Notes under the pieces: model-generated
Seen by the model: the letters and a program-made list of their open reading frames with translations, nothing else
The model's database searches: none
Told to the model about the DNA's origin: nothing
From: Diploptera punctata
Lineage: Eukaryota > Arthropoda > Insecta > Blattodea > Blaberidae
NCBI GenBank assembly: GCA_030220185.1
Contig: JASPKZ010009672.1
Coordinates: 1-64,000, forward strand
Reading direction: 5' to 3'
Length of the DNA stretch: 64,000 nt
Shown here: in pieces, positions 10,292 to 20,700 of the stretch
Position numbering within the stretch: position 1 is the stretch's first letter
Layout of the letters: the number at the start of each line of letters is the position of its first letter
Position numbers and translations under genes: made by a program

Positions 10292-12326
10292 GAGGGGAAC
10301 TTAGAACCTGAAGCAAAATGTTATTCAGTAGCTGAAAGTAAACTTGATATTAATGCAAAAGATGTGAAGGGCATGACTCTCCTACATCATGTAGCAAGTC
10401 ACAATGATTTAGGTAAAGCACGGCTCATCCTCAAACAAAACCCTGATTTGAATGCAGACACACCTTCAGGACAGACTGCACTTCACTTAGCTGCAGCTGC
10501 TGGACATGCAGAAATGTGTTCACTTCTGATTTCATCTGGTGCAGCATTGGATGAGGTAGATTTAGATAACCAAACACCAATTTTTCTTGCAGCAATATAT
10601 GGACGTCTAGATGTTCTGAAAATATTGGTAAAAAATAAAGCTAAATTAAACATTCCTAACTATCTGAAACAATATCCACTTCATATGGCAGCAAGATTAG
10701 GACATATAGAGGCATGTCAGTTGATTTGTAGTTCTGAGGGTGATGTTAATGTTTGTGATTATGAAAACAAAACGCATTGCATTTTGCAGCTGAAGAGGGA
10801 CATTTTGAGATATGTTCATTGTTTTTAGAATCTGGAGTTGATGTAAATGCATGTACTAATGCAAAGAAATCTGCACTGCATATTGCATGCGAAAGAGGAA
10901 ATTTAGAAATATGTAAGCTGCTTTGTAAATGGGGGGCAGATACAAATCTGTGTGATGAATTACTGAAAACTGCATTGCACTTGGCTGCTGAACGAGGATT
11001 TACAAAAATATGTCAACTTCTCTGTAGTTTTAAAGTAGATATGAATGTGTGTGATAAGGCTGGGAACACTGCATTTCAGCTTGCAGCAAAAGAAAGTAAT
11101 TTTAAGACATTTCAGTTCCTTTGCACTGCAGGTGTTGATGTAAAATATTGTGATGAGTTAGGAAGAACTCCTCTGTTTTATTTTTCAAGTAAGGGTATTA
11201 CACAAGCATGCAAAATCATTCTCAGTGCTGGAGCCGATCCAAATCATTGTGACACAAACAAGTTAACTGCACTTCATTTGGCAGCTGAAGGAGGATATGC
11301 TGATACTTGTCAACTGCTGTGTCAAGTCATGGCTAATATCAATGTTATAGATAAACATGGAAGTACAGCTTTACATATAGCAGCAGAAAAAGGAAACTCA
11401 GAAGTATGTAAAGTATTGTGTGAAGCTATGTCTGATGTTAATGTTAAAGATAAGAGTGGATATACACCTCTACATAAAGCAGCACGGAAGGGATATCCAG
11501 AAATATGTAAAATATTGTGTAATGCCATAAAGTATAAAATGTAAAAGATAATAATTATTGTATTGCACCTCTGTTTACAGCAGTACAATATGGACACACT
11601 GATGTATGTAAAGTATTCTGTCAACTTATGTCTAATGTTGATATTCAGGACAATAGTGGATGTACTCCTCTATATTATGCAGCATATAATGGAAACTCTG
11701 AGATGTGTAAAGTATTATGTGATGCCATAAAAAATGGAAGAGTAAAAGATAGTAATTACTGGCGTGAACCTCTATCTGTAGCAATAGATAATGGACACAC
11801 TGAGGTATGCAAAATATTGCTTGGAGTTATGACCAATGTTGATAAAGGAGATGGTTATCTACATACACTTTTACAAAAAAGAGCAATTAATAGATTCATA
11901 GAAATACGTAAATTGCTATGTGAAACTATACCTAAAGTTGATCTTAAAGATAATACAAATACAATTCTACATAAAGCAGCAGACGTAGGATGCGTAGAAT
12001 TATGTAAAGATTTGTGCAAAGTTGTGTCCAATGTTAATGTTAAGGATAGTTACGGAAAAACACCACTACACATAGCAGCAGAAAGAGGACACACAGAAGT
12101 GTGTCAGGTATTGCTTGAAGCAGGTGTTAATATCAATAAGCAGGATCAGTATTTATACACAGCCTTGCATAGAGCAGTGGAGTGTAATAACATGGGTGTT
12201 GTACAACTGCTGATGCAGCATAAAGCTAATGTCACTCTTGTGCAAGAGGGAGGTCGTACAGCATTAGACATGGCATGGAATTCTACTATAAAACAGTATT
12301 TATCAAGTTTTTCAAAGAAGAAATAA
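10292..12326 (+). pseudogene. Ankyrin-repeat gene A, exon 2, with two frameshifts
   Basis: Starts after the acceptor TTGATTCACAG and reads EGNLEPEAKCYSVAESKLDI before the first ankyrin repeat. About 20 ankyrin repeats of roughly 33 residues follow, with TALHLAA and Cys-x3-Cys helix signatures, ending ...SSFSKKK and a stop at 12324-12326. The frame breaks twice: near 10770 one base is missing relative to gene B (after AAAACAAAAC), and near 11535 one base is missing in an AAAA run. The frames are therefore 2, 1 and 0 in succession, and each segment is otherwise free of stops. With both bases present it would be about 713 residues including exon 1. Either a recent pseudogene or homopolymer sequencing errors. 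It has one repeat that gene B lacks (around 10860-10955), and four units where gene B has nine. It should bind protein if expressed; the partner is unknown. Confidence 0.8.
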
Positions 12327-12327
12327 A
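12322..12327 (+). promoter_or_regulatory. AATAAA overlapping the gene A stop codon
   Basis: A canonical polyadenylation hexamer overlaps the TAA stop. It might be fortuitous in this AT-rich sequence. Gene B lacks it at this place. Confidence 0.3.
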
Positions 12328-12739
12328 AAATTGTCTTCTTAAATGTCACTGTGTCACATATAATTTTTATTTTATTACAGATAATACACACACTATACAT
12401 ATACATTTTTGTTTTAAAATGCCAAAGATTTTAATGTTATTTAAGAATTTGACAGGTTATTCCAAAATGATATATGCAAGTCTTTATAATCCTAGTTTAA
12501 CATTAAGAGTGGTATATGTATCAGTTTGAGTCAACATTCAGCTTGTACAATTTATACAGTTTTTAATACACTGATATGCATAACATTTTAATCCTAACCA
12601 CTAATTTGTAAGCAAAATTTACCTTTTTAGGAAAAAACAGCCAAGTATTTTTGCATTCTTGGGCTTCAATCTCCACCTTTGATATCAAATATAACACTAT
12701 ATTGAGAAACAGATCTTTCAGATTCCATGTTTGAAGTTG

Positions 12740-13165
12740 GATGCCAGAGGTTTAAAGTGTTCTTGACGAATTCTCTATGCTCTTCCTTCAAGAAACAAAT
12801 AATTTTGAAAATGTCTTGTCAGGCCTTGGAGAAATACATAGTCTTCATAGAATCTAGAAGATTCTATGGCACTTGCATTTGATAATTTCTGCAGTTTCAC
12901 CATGTTATTGTCAGCACTGAGAATTTGAGTACTGAGTGCCCTGCGGTCATGTAATTTACCAACTGCTACAAACACCAATTATGAAGGGTCTTCTGCAGTC
13001 AAGTTTTTCAGTTTTCTAAAAGTTTTTGTGCAGTCATTTTTAACCAGTCCACAACTTCAGCTTTGTTGAGAGGTGTCATTCTTGCAATGAAATTATGTTC
13101 TCTCGAGCACTGTCCTTGGTTCATAAATTAAGCATGTTCTCCATAACCTTCAGTTGGTATGAAGA
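12740..13165 (-). pseudogene. Degenerate coding-like block downstream of gene A
   Basis: On the minus strand, ARMTPLNKAEVVDWLKMTAQ is followed after a frameshift by TAEDPS and VFVAVGKLHDRRALSTQILS, then a 67-residue open stretch to a stop. The matching part of duplication B (51005-51425) has the diverged equivalent LVFVAVSKLCD with stops and frameshifts. The amino-acid pattern is better kept than the frame, so this is an old exon that decayed after duplication. Family not recognised. Confidence 0.45.
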
Positions 13166-13291
13166 CTGCTGACTTATTCTTCTCACCTCTATTTCTGTAA
13201 TGACTAAAGAGGACATACTGAAGCAAGTATTAAATTGAAGTGTCAAAAGAAGGCCATGCAGATTATTTTAAAATGCAACACTAAAATATAA

Positions 13292-13884
13292 ATCAATGGT
13301 AAAGAGAAAATTTTTTGCCTAAACCGGGAATCGAACCCTGAACCTTTAGCTTTCCGTGCTAATGCTCAGACCACTGAGCTAATCCAGGCTTCATTCCCAT
13401 CCAAGCAGAAATCCTTCCTTTACCTTTACTCTACTGGTCCCACATTCAATTGCAATGAATCATCATTCACAAATACACAATGAATGGCTTCTACCTGAAC
13501 AAGACATAAAGGGACTCCACACAACTATAGCATTATTTATTAAATTAATATGAGAAGCTAAAGCTATTACTATGATAGAAATAAGTAAATTAATAAACAC
13601 AATTAAATTATTGTAAATCAATATAATTTAATAAATAATGCTATAACTGTGTGGAGTCACTTTATGTCTTCTTCAGGTAGAAGCCATTCATTGTGTATTT
13701 GTGAATGATGATTCATTGCAATTAAATGTGGGACCAGTAGAGTAAAGGTAAAGGAAGCCTGGATTAGCTCAGTGGTCTGAGCATTAGCACAGAAAGCTAA
13801 AGGTTCAGGGTTCGATTCCCGGTTCAGGCAAACATTTTTCTCTTTACCATTGATTTACAATAATTTAATTGTGTTTATTAATTT
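13292..13884. mobile_element. Foldback of two inverted tRNA-SINE copies, 12-bp target duplication
   Basis: Two arms of about 250 bp are inverted around an AT-rich centre at about 13550-13600. Each arm carries a tRNA-like module; the right one, 13756-13830, closes a seven-pair acceptor stem (GCCTGGA with TTCAGGC) and has TAGCTCAGTGGTCTGAGC and GGTTCGATTCCCGG. ACTAAAATATAA occurs at 13280-13291 and again at 13885-13896, a 12-bp direct repeat. Long target duplications of this kind are typical of LINE-driven insertion. No coding. Confidence 0.75.
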
Positions 13885-14736
13885 ACTAAAATATAACTTT
13901 TATGAAACTTTCAGATTTAAAAAATCAACACAAACCAATAAGATGAGGAGTTCATATAATATTGGCAAAGTTTCTTGTATCATGAAGTGTTTATGTTAAA
14001 CTTTAGGGAAAAACTTATTCTATAATAAGACATTACAAAAAGGTTTAATTATACAGGGTGTATCAAAATTAGCACAAATCATTGAAACTATACATTAATA
14101 GAAGCAGGAAAGTCTCAATGAACATGGGCTTGTAAATTATTATATTGTAAGAAACATAGTTGGAATATTTATAGTTACAGCTGTCAATGACTTCGTTGTT
14201 TATAGAGCTGGACATTTTATGCATTTTTCATATATTCTGAGTTAGAACAAAATAAAACTTGATTAAAAAATTACATTATTATTAAACCTTTAACAAGGAA
14301 GTCAATATCTTGACCTCCAAGATCACCTAGTTTAGTTCTTCAGATTTTTCTGATTAGATTTTATACTTGGTTATAAAAGAGACATCTGGTGTATGAAGTA
14401 AAAAGTTCATCATGTGTATAATAAGTCAATAGTGGCATATGTATCTTAGAAATGTTTTATTAGCAGTCTTTTTCTTCTTCAGTTTTTGGATATAGGATCA
14501 ACTTTGGAGAATTAGAGTTTACAGTTAACTCTGAGGACAAGTAGGATCAGAATTACTTAGATTTATATGACAAATGCTCTCTTTAATTAAAAAAATTAAA
14601 CCATAATAATTTTCTTTATAGTGTTAAAGAAAGACATCTAGATCAAACAATTTTCCCTTAATCTATGATTCACGTGACATTAGAAATGATCTAATATATT
14701 TATTTTTTTAATATATTAGTATTAAGAATATATAAG

Positions 14737-15042
14737 TATTATTTTGAAAAGAAAAATTAACACCTGAATTAGGATTTTACCCGAAACCTTTAGCTTTATA
14801 CTTTAGTGTGCTAACCATTACACTATTTTAGGATTCTGATGCAAACATTAATTCATCTTCATATATAATTCTGTTCATCGACTATCTGCTTCTGACAATG
14901 AAGAGAAATTATATTAGGAAGAAGAATTAATGTTTGCGTCAGAAGCCTCAAATAGTGTAATGTTTGGTACAATAGTATACAGAGCAAACGGTTTTGGATT
15001 CAAATCCCGATTCAGGCATTAATTATTCTTTTCAAAATAATA
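14737..15042. repeat. Foldback with tRNA-like ends
   Basis: The outer arms TATTATTTTGAAAAGAA and TTCAAAATAATA pair. The next blocks are T-arm-like on each side (minus strand near 14780-14795, plus strand CAAATCCCGATTCAGGC near 15000), and the inner arms CAAACATTAATTCATCTTC and GAAGAATTAATGTTTG pair as well. It is inserted in duplication A only; B is uninterrupted here (about 54090-54110). Confidence 0.7.
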
Positions 15043-15090
15043 ATTGTCCATCATTGTATATGTTAAAATTTATTTAGATACATCAGAATA

Positions 15091-15634
15091 CAGGGTGTTG
15101 CATTCAAACCTCCCACATTTTAATTAATCATAACTAACAAAGTATGCGGAATTATGAAATGACGTTGGTATTAAAAGAAACAGGAACTCAAAGAATTTTC
15201 ATTGCCACACACTAAAACACCTCTATATGTGCACCATCCTGCTCTAATTTCTTCAATCTTTTCTTCTGAAACACATGTATGAGCACCTCCTGATTCTTTT
15301 TTAATGCTTCCAGTCGCCAGAAACTTCTCGAGCCATGCCTTAATGGTCTTCCCATCGGGTGCATTTCCTCCATATTCTCTCAGGTAATTTCTTTGCACTG
15401 TAATTATTTACTTAGTCTCTGCATACCAGAAAACAGTTTGTGCTAGTTGCTGAGGAGTCGCCATTTTGTTTTATGTCATTATTGTCGAACATGTGACAGA
15501 TGAATTAACTACAAAAATGAAAACAAAAATTCTTTGAGTTTCTCTTTCTTTTAATACTAACCTTATTTCATAATTCCACATACTTTGAGAGTTATGATTA
15601 ATTAAAATGTGGGAGGTTTGAATGGGACATGGTG
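15091..15634 (-). mobile_element. Mariner-like element with long inverted ends, deleted
   Basis: The left end CAGGGTGTTGCATTCAAACC and the right end, in reverse CACCATGTCCCATTCAAACC, continue as arms of about 110 bp and are flanked by TA on both sides (15089-15090, 15635-15636). Between the arms lies only the N-terminal part of a transposase, so it is a non-autonomous deletion derivative. Confidence 0.75.
15171..15464 (-). pseudogene. N-terminal transposase fragment (HTH, DUF4817-like)
   Basis: From an ATG at 15464 the minus strand reads MATPQQLAQTVFWYAETK, a stop, then VQRNYLREYGGNAPDGKTIK and WLEKFLATGSI, the layout of the helix-turn-helix region in insect mariner-like transposases. Compare the block at 51900-52410. 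An in-frame stop and the loss of the catalytic region show it is dead. Confidence 0.7.
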
Positions 15635-16249
15635 TATATAAATATATAAATGGTATATAAAAATATAATACATTAAGAGCTGTCTTCAGTGTAAAGAAAA
15701 GATACCTAAGAACTACACAACTCAACTTGAACACAGGATCATGGAATGAATCACTATTGGCTAAATTAAAAAAAAAATTACATTCACTATATTATCAAAA
15801 AAACATGAAGTTGATATTGTTAAGTTTTTGTTAAGGGGAAAGGGGAGTATTTCTAATGCTGAAATAAATATGAGATTTCACTCATATTTGTAGACTAATT
15901 TTGTATTCTAGATGTTATCAGTAGATATAATTGTATTTCTATAATCAAACTACTAAGTAAGTTGTTTTATAACTTACACCTAAGTCTTGCCATAAATACT
16001 GATACAAATTTTTACTCTAATTGTACAACCTCTTTTGAGGGTTATAATCTATCCTTATTCTCAATTGCACCTTATTTCATTGTGAGTTAATCACTGAAAG
16101 ATGAAGCATTTAACTTGAATTTTCAACATAGAATGGGAAGAATATGAAAATTGTGTAGCTGTGATAACCTTACAAAAGGTAGGGAAAATGGCAAGTGAAA
16201 TTTTCTATATTCTTAATAATCACCTGGATATTTGTCTACTAGACTATCC

Positions 16250-17225
16250 AAGCATTTAATTGATATTGGATATGTCAAATCTCAGATGCAAGACTTCCTC
16301 AAACTGTAAGAACTGGAGAAAGCAGTGACAGGTCATTTTCATAGAAATGCTGTCCAGAAACATCCATTAATGTCTTGAGAACTGTACATGCCAGAAAGAT
16401 CAATATCCAGGCTACACATTGAGGATTTAAATTAAAATGCTATACCTCACCACATATCCAGTTTTCTAATTATAATGGTTTCAAAGCTTAGGCAGCTTCA
16501 TCTTCAGTAATTTCTTGTCAACTGAAAATGAAGCTGACTATGCTTTGAAACCGGTATAATTAGATGATTAGATATGAGGTGAGGTATAAAGCATTTTAAT
16601 TCAAATCTTAAATTAAACCTCATTAGAGATCTTTCCTATAAAAGTTCTATATTCATTGAGGACCTTATACTTAGGGCTTATCAATGTAGTACCAAACATT
16701 TCCTAAACCTACAGTTGATGAAGCAGAGAGAGTTAAGATGTCGATGGTATACTAACAATGGACACTGAAAAATCTTTTTCACTGGTGAGAAAATGTTCAT
16801 CAATGAGGCGAGGTTTAATTTGCAAGCTCTCAGGAAGCTCACAAAATAGCTCTGAAAAATCCAGTGCACCAATTACCCATCTTCAGTAATGGCTTGGAGG
16901 GGGTAGATTATGGAGGCTCCGTATTCTGGAGCCTCCTATATTCAATTCCGTGAGAAGGGGGTTTAAAAAATAAATCTATGAAATTCAATGTTAGAGCCTA
17001 TAGCCAGAGGTCTCAATGCTATCTATTAAGAAAATGATACTGGAGTTTCCAACAGGATTTTGCTCCAGTTGACAAGGCATGTTCAGACACAAGTGTGGCT
17101 TTAAGGCCATATCTGATTTTATCTCTGTGACTTGAGTAGCTTCTGCCAACCCAACCTTCAAACCTATGGAGTACAAACTTGAATCAGTGGTAGCAGATAA
17201 TGTTGATAGAAGAGAGATTCCACAA
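16250..17225 (+). pseudogene. Mariner-type transposase relic, duplication A
   Basis: The translated plus strand, with frame changes, follows a mariner transposase: RNAVQKHPLMS (linker), KIFFTGEKMFINEARFN (region of the first catalytic Asp, here Gly-Glu), WLGGG (usually WGGVS), REKGV, MLEPIARGLNAIY, and a block ending TQVWL that matches the region after the second Asp. The same relic, more broken in places, is at 54690-55470, so it predates the segmental duplication. A foldback at 16426-16662 interrupts copy A only. A 100-residue minus-strand ORF at 16991-17293 is a shadow of this relic. Confidence 0.65.
16426..16662. mobile_element. Foldback with TATGAGGTGAG motif and 9-bp target duplication
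   Basis: The arms (TTAAAATGCTATACCTCACC... and ...TATGAGGTGAGGTATAAAGC) pair over most of their length around CTTCAGTAATTTCTTGTCAA. CATTGAGGA occurs at 16417-16425 and is repeated at 16654-16662. Duplication B has the uninterrupted site (CACTGAGGACC near 54920), which gives the empty-site proof of insertion. Confidence 0.8.
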
Positions 17226-17229
17226 TCAA

Positions 17230-17814
17230 GAGCTTGAGGCACGCCTGTGTTAGCAGTGGCAGGTTTTCTCAATTGAGACCATGTATGCTGCAAAAGAATA
17301 ATTGTCCTAATAGCTTGTGTGAAAACTGAATATTGCTAAGTAAAATATATTGAAATTTAATATACTACATGTTTATTAAAATATTTCAAACAATTCTTTA
17401 GTATTTTTTTAAAAAACTTTGTACCACTATTTAGGTCACACCATTTAGATTATTCTGAATAGAATTCAAATTAAAATAAGTGTGTGTATGTTAAAATGCC
17501 ACTGATTGCATTTGTGTGTTTCAGGTTGAATCATTTTATAAATATGTTGTTATATACTTCCCATACATACTTATGGCTACTTTGTAATGTTCACTCATTC
17601 TGGCTAGTTTGTCATGTGGATCAGAATAACACATCTAATTTTGAATGTCTCTTGTGTTTGGATTGATAGTGATAGATACACATAGATGTAGAGGAGGATA
17701 GTGACACATGGGAAAAAATATAAGTTGCATCATGTGCTTAGTCTTCAAAATTAATATAAGTCATTCAACTTTTGGTAAAACTAATATTAAAATACTTGTT
17801 ACTATTAACTGGTT
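17230..17814. other. No gene seen; duplicated non-coding sequence
   Basis: AT-rich and matched by 55480-56090 in duplication B; no conserved frame. Confidence 0.4.
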
Positions 17815-18140
17815 AGTCACTTGTAATGTATTTTTTTTTATTAATATGGTTAATCACATATATTGTAATCAATCACTTGTATTGTAATCACATAGTGTTA
17901 ATGCAGCAGTAATTTTTTATTAATATGGTTAATCACTTGTATTGTAACAACATAGTGTTAATGCAACTGTATTTTTTTATTAATATGGTTAATCACTTAT
18001 TGTAATTTTTTTGATTAATATGGTTAATCACTTGTAATGTAATCATATAGTGTTTATGCAGCAGTAGTTTTTTTTATTAATCTGATTAATCACTTATATT
18101 GTAATCACATAGTATTAATGCAGCAGTAATTATTTGGTTA
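17815..18140 (+). repeat. Minisatellite, copy A, about 5 units
   Basis: About five imperfect units of 35-75 bases containing TTTTTTATTAATATGGTTAA, TCACTTGTAATGTAATCACA and TAGTGTTAATGCAGCAG. The counterpart at 56095-56745 has about twelve, using CTGTTTAATC where this copy has ATGGTTAATC, so each array was homogenised separately after duplication. Confidence 0.85.
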
Positions 18141-19065
18141 TTGATACTAATAAAATATTTTCCACTGTATTTATTCTCATATTTTTTAAATGCAAAATGG
18201 GGAATCATAATCCAAAAATGTCATATAGTCTAATATTACTTACTATTATATTGCTGTTATTACTATTGCATGAAACATATATATATACTGACACACCTAT
18301 CTCTGCATTGGGTTCGGATGGAATTTCTTTAAATACCACAAAAATTTCCAAATTCCCTTTATTTACTTCACAAATAATTTACTGCTAATAAAGGCTCTTG
18401 GTTCACATTTACTAATCACTTAGTTCTTTCAAGTCACTGATGGTTTGACTTAGATTATCTTCTTGTCTTTGCTCGAGATCGCTTCACTGGTCTACTATTT
18501 GGACACGACTGCAACTGGCTGGTACTATTCTTGCATTCTCTTATATATGTGATAGTCAAAATCATCTGGAAGTCAGTCTAGATTTTTCTTGAGTCGAAAT
18601 CTGGAGAACCTTTTGGAATGGACGGAGAGACACATGTAGAAAGTTCTCTGCAGGCTTTCCGGATTGTGAGTCAACAGCTCACAAATACTTCTCCACTAGA
18701 CATGGTGAGACCTGAATCTCGCCACCACCCACAAAATTCAAAAGCCTGTCTAACAATGAGTCACAATACTGAATAATTTATTACTACAATTTTAACATTA
18801 ACTGAGTTTTATCAAAGCTCAATAAGCCAACATCCAATCATAAATTTGTTTGAAGCAGGAATGGGTTACATCATGCTATATTTCTAGTTTGTTGCAAATC
18901 ACGCTTTTAACGTATTTAAAGTGTGATAATTTGTGGTTATGCTCCTAGGCTGGATCAAACCACGAAATTCCTTTGTCTCAAATAATACAAAACTAGTTCT
19001 GTTCATTATTTTTTATGACATTCATCAAGTAGCAGCTGTATTTATAATTCTTTACCTTAACATAG
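18141..19065. other. Duplicated non-coding sequence
   Basis: No supported gene. 18420-18780 matches 57190-57560 (for example ATGTAGAAAGTTCTCTG, TCAACAGCTCA and CACAAAATTCAAAAGCCTGT) and may be an old SINE-like unit. Confidence 0.45.
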
Positions 19066-19332
19066 AAGGTAAAGGCAATATGTTACAAACCGGAAGGTTG
19101 AGCATTCTACTCTTGGTGGGGTCAGGAATTTTAAGCTGACCTGGTAGTACCATAGCCCTGGGGATTGACTCAGCCTCTAACAGAAATGAGTACCAGACAC
19201 TTGTTCTGGAAGTAAAGGCCATCACGCAGGGCTGACAACCCAGATGACATAATGTGCTGATTGTCTAGAAAAAGAGAGAGCCTTAACTTCCTACTACCTA
19301 AGGCCTGTAGTGGAATTACTTTATCTTTTACT
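19066..19332 (+). repeat. SINE-B, degenerate copy
   Basis: The tRNA-like head is eroded but the body is clear: GACTCAGCCTCTAACAGAAA, GAGTACCAGACACTTGTTCT, GATTGTCTAGAAAAAG and AGGCCTGTAGTGGAATTACT. It interrupts sequence that is continuous in duplication B (near 58840), so it inserted after duplication. Confidence 0.8.
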
Positions 19333-20086
19333 GTACTCAAATAGCTGCTGCAATTATAATTTAAATTCAATGTTGCATGACTTTTTCACAATTGGGCAAA
19401 TTTCTTTTCTAATTATGCTAATATAAACTGTTGAAGTATAAGATTTACATGTGCTAAGTTTGCGTTTTTAAAAATTTGAAAGAAAGTGTGGAAGTTGAAG
19501 AACATTCAAGAGGCACAAGGAAGAATCTAAATGGCATAACTAAAGAAGATGAGAACAAGAAGAAGAAGAAAGGTAAAATATAACTTTAATTTTCTTATTA
19601 TGTTTAGTAAAGGCAGAGCAGGTAAAACTGTTAAGTATTGGGTTACTATACATTTGTATTCTTACAACACAATTCATATACTATTGTTTCAAATGTGTAG
19701 ATGAAGATCCTGGCATGCTACAGTTTGAGTCCCCTTGTATGCACAGAGAAAGATTTAAATGCTGGTCCATCCCTGGCTATCACCCACCATGATCAGGAAG
19801 CTATTGTCTATGTCAACTGAGTTGACAGAGGTCCCCTCTCTCACTCACTCCACTGGCAGGTACAAGCAGCCAGGAAGGGGAAGGTAGTATATGTTACAAA
19901 AAAATAAGTCTTTTTTTTTTTAAATTTATTTTATTATTCAACCGCATGCTCCATTACGTGGAGTAATACTACATGCATTGTGGTGTTCTTATTATACAAC
20001 TATAAAATTAAACAGTGTTTACAATTAGATCTTCACAAGTTAAAAATATAGGCCTACATTATTATATTTATTTATTGAATTCTCTC

Positions 20087-20361
20087 GGGGCATGCCGTAG
20101 CGTAGTGGTTAAGGCACTGCGCTACAAGTCGGAAGCCGAGGGTTCAAGTCCCGGTGGGGGTCAGAATTTTTAAACTGACCAAAATTTTTTGGCGGCACTA
20201 TTGCCCTGGGATCGACTCAGCCTCTAATAGAAATGAGTTCCAGACGCTTGTTCTGGGGTAAAGGCGGCCGTCATGAAGAGCTGACATCAATTGTCTAGAA
20301 AAAGTGGGAGCTACTACCCCAAGGGCCTCCCGAGGCCTGTAGTGGGATTACTTTACTATTA
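20087..20361 (+). repeat. SINE-B, tRNA-derived
   Basis: GCCGTAGCGTAGTGGTTAAG (A-box region) and GGTTCAAGTCCCGG (B box) form a tRNA-like head, followed by the family body and the tail GTAGTGGGATTACTTTAC. AATTCTCTC at 20078-20086 and 20362-20370 is the target duplication. Sister copies with 13-bp duplications are at 58225 and 59280. Confidence 0.85.
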
Positions 20362-20700
20362 AATTCTCTCTTCCCCCATCCCTCTAGCTTTGTAGGAATT
20401 TACTTCCCACCACATCACCCGGACTGCTGAAGACAACTGAACAAGGTATATTTATAATTATTTTAATGGTTTATTCCTGCAAATTTATTTATTTTCATTC
20501 TCTCCATTTGTATACACTTACGTGTTCATAGCTCCTGATTTTATAAATATATATAAAATTTATTTTCAACCGCTTTATCGTTTTAAATAATAATTATATT
20601 AAAAAAATTATCACATCTAATTTCTGTCGATGAACGACAAATTTCATCTTCTTCAATAATTTGCACAGTGCGGGCTCGAGAATTTTGAGAATCAGTTTAT

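Larger units (their letters stand above)
3627..19810 (+). repeat. Segmental duplication, copy A
   Basis: Unique-looking sequence from here to about 19.8 kb reappears in the same order and orientation at about 41.0-59.8 kb. Matching anchors: 3627-3870 with 41004-41230; exon 1 at 5346 with 44001; exon 2 at 10292 with 44651; 12400-13150 with 49560-51420; 14500-14730 with 53850-54100; the mariner relic at 16250 with 54690; the minisatellite at 17815 with 56095; 18420-18780 with 57190-57560; and 19490-19790 with 59000-59780. Between anchors each copy has its own insertions. Divergence is high and indels are many, so the duplication is old. Confidence 0.85.

Noticed and set aside
13756..13830. Possible functional tRNA gene
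   Set aside because: The cloverleaf nearly closes, but position 33 is not T, the T-stem has a mismatch, and it is half of a repeated foldback, so it is a SINE head.
14053..14200. CAGGGTGTATCAAAATTAGC as a transposon end
   Set aside because: It resembles a mariner tip, but no partner end was found in reach.
16991..17293. 100-codon minus-strand ORF with a splice-acceptor-like start
   Set aside because: The plus strand here is a mariner transposase relic, and the counterpart in duplication B has the minus-strand frame broken in several places.
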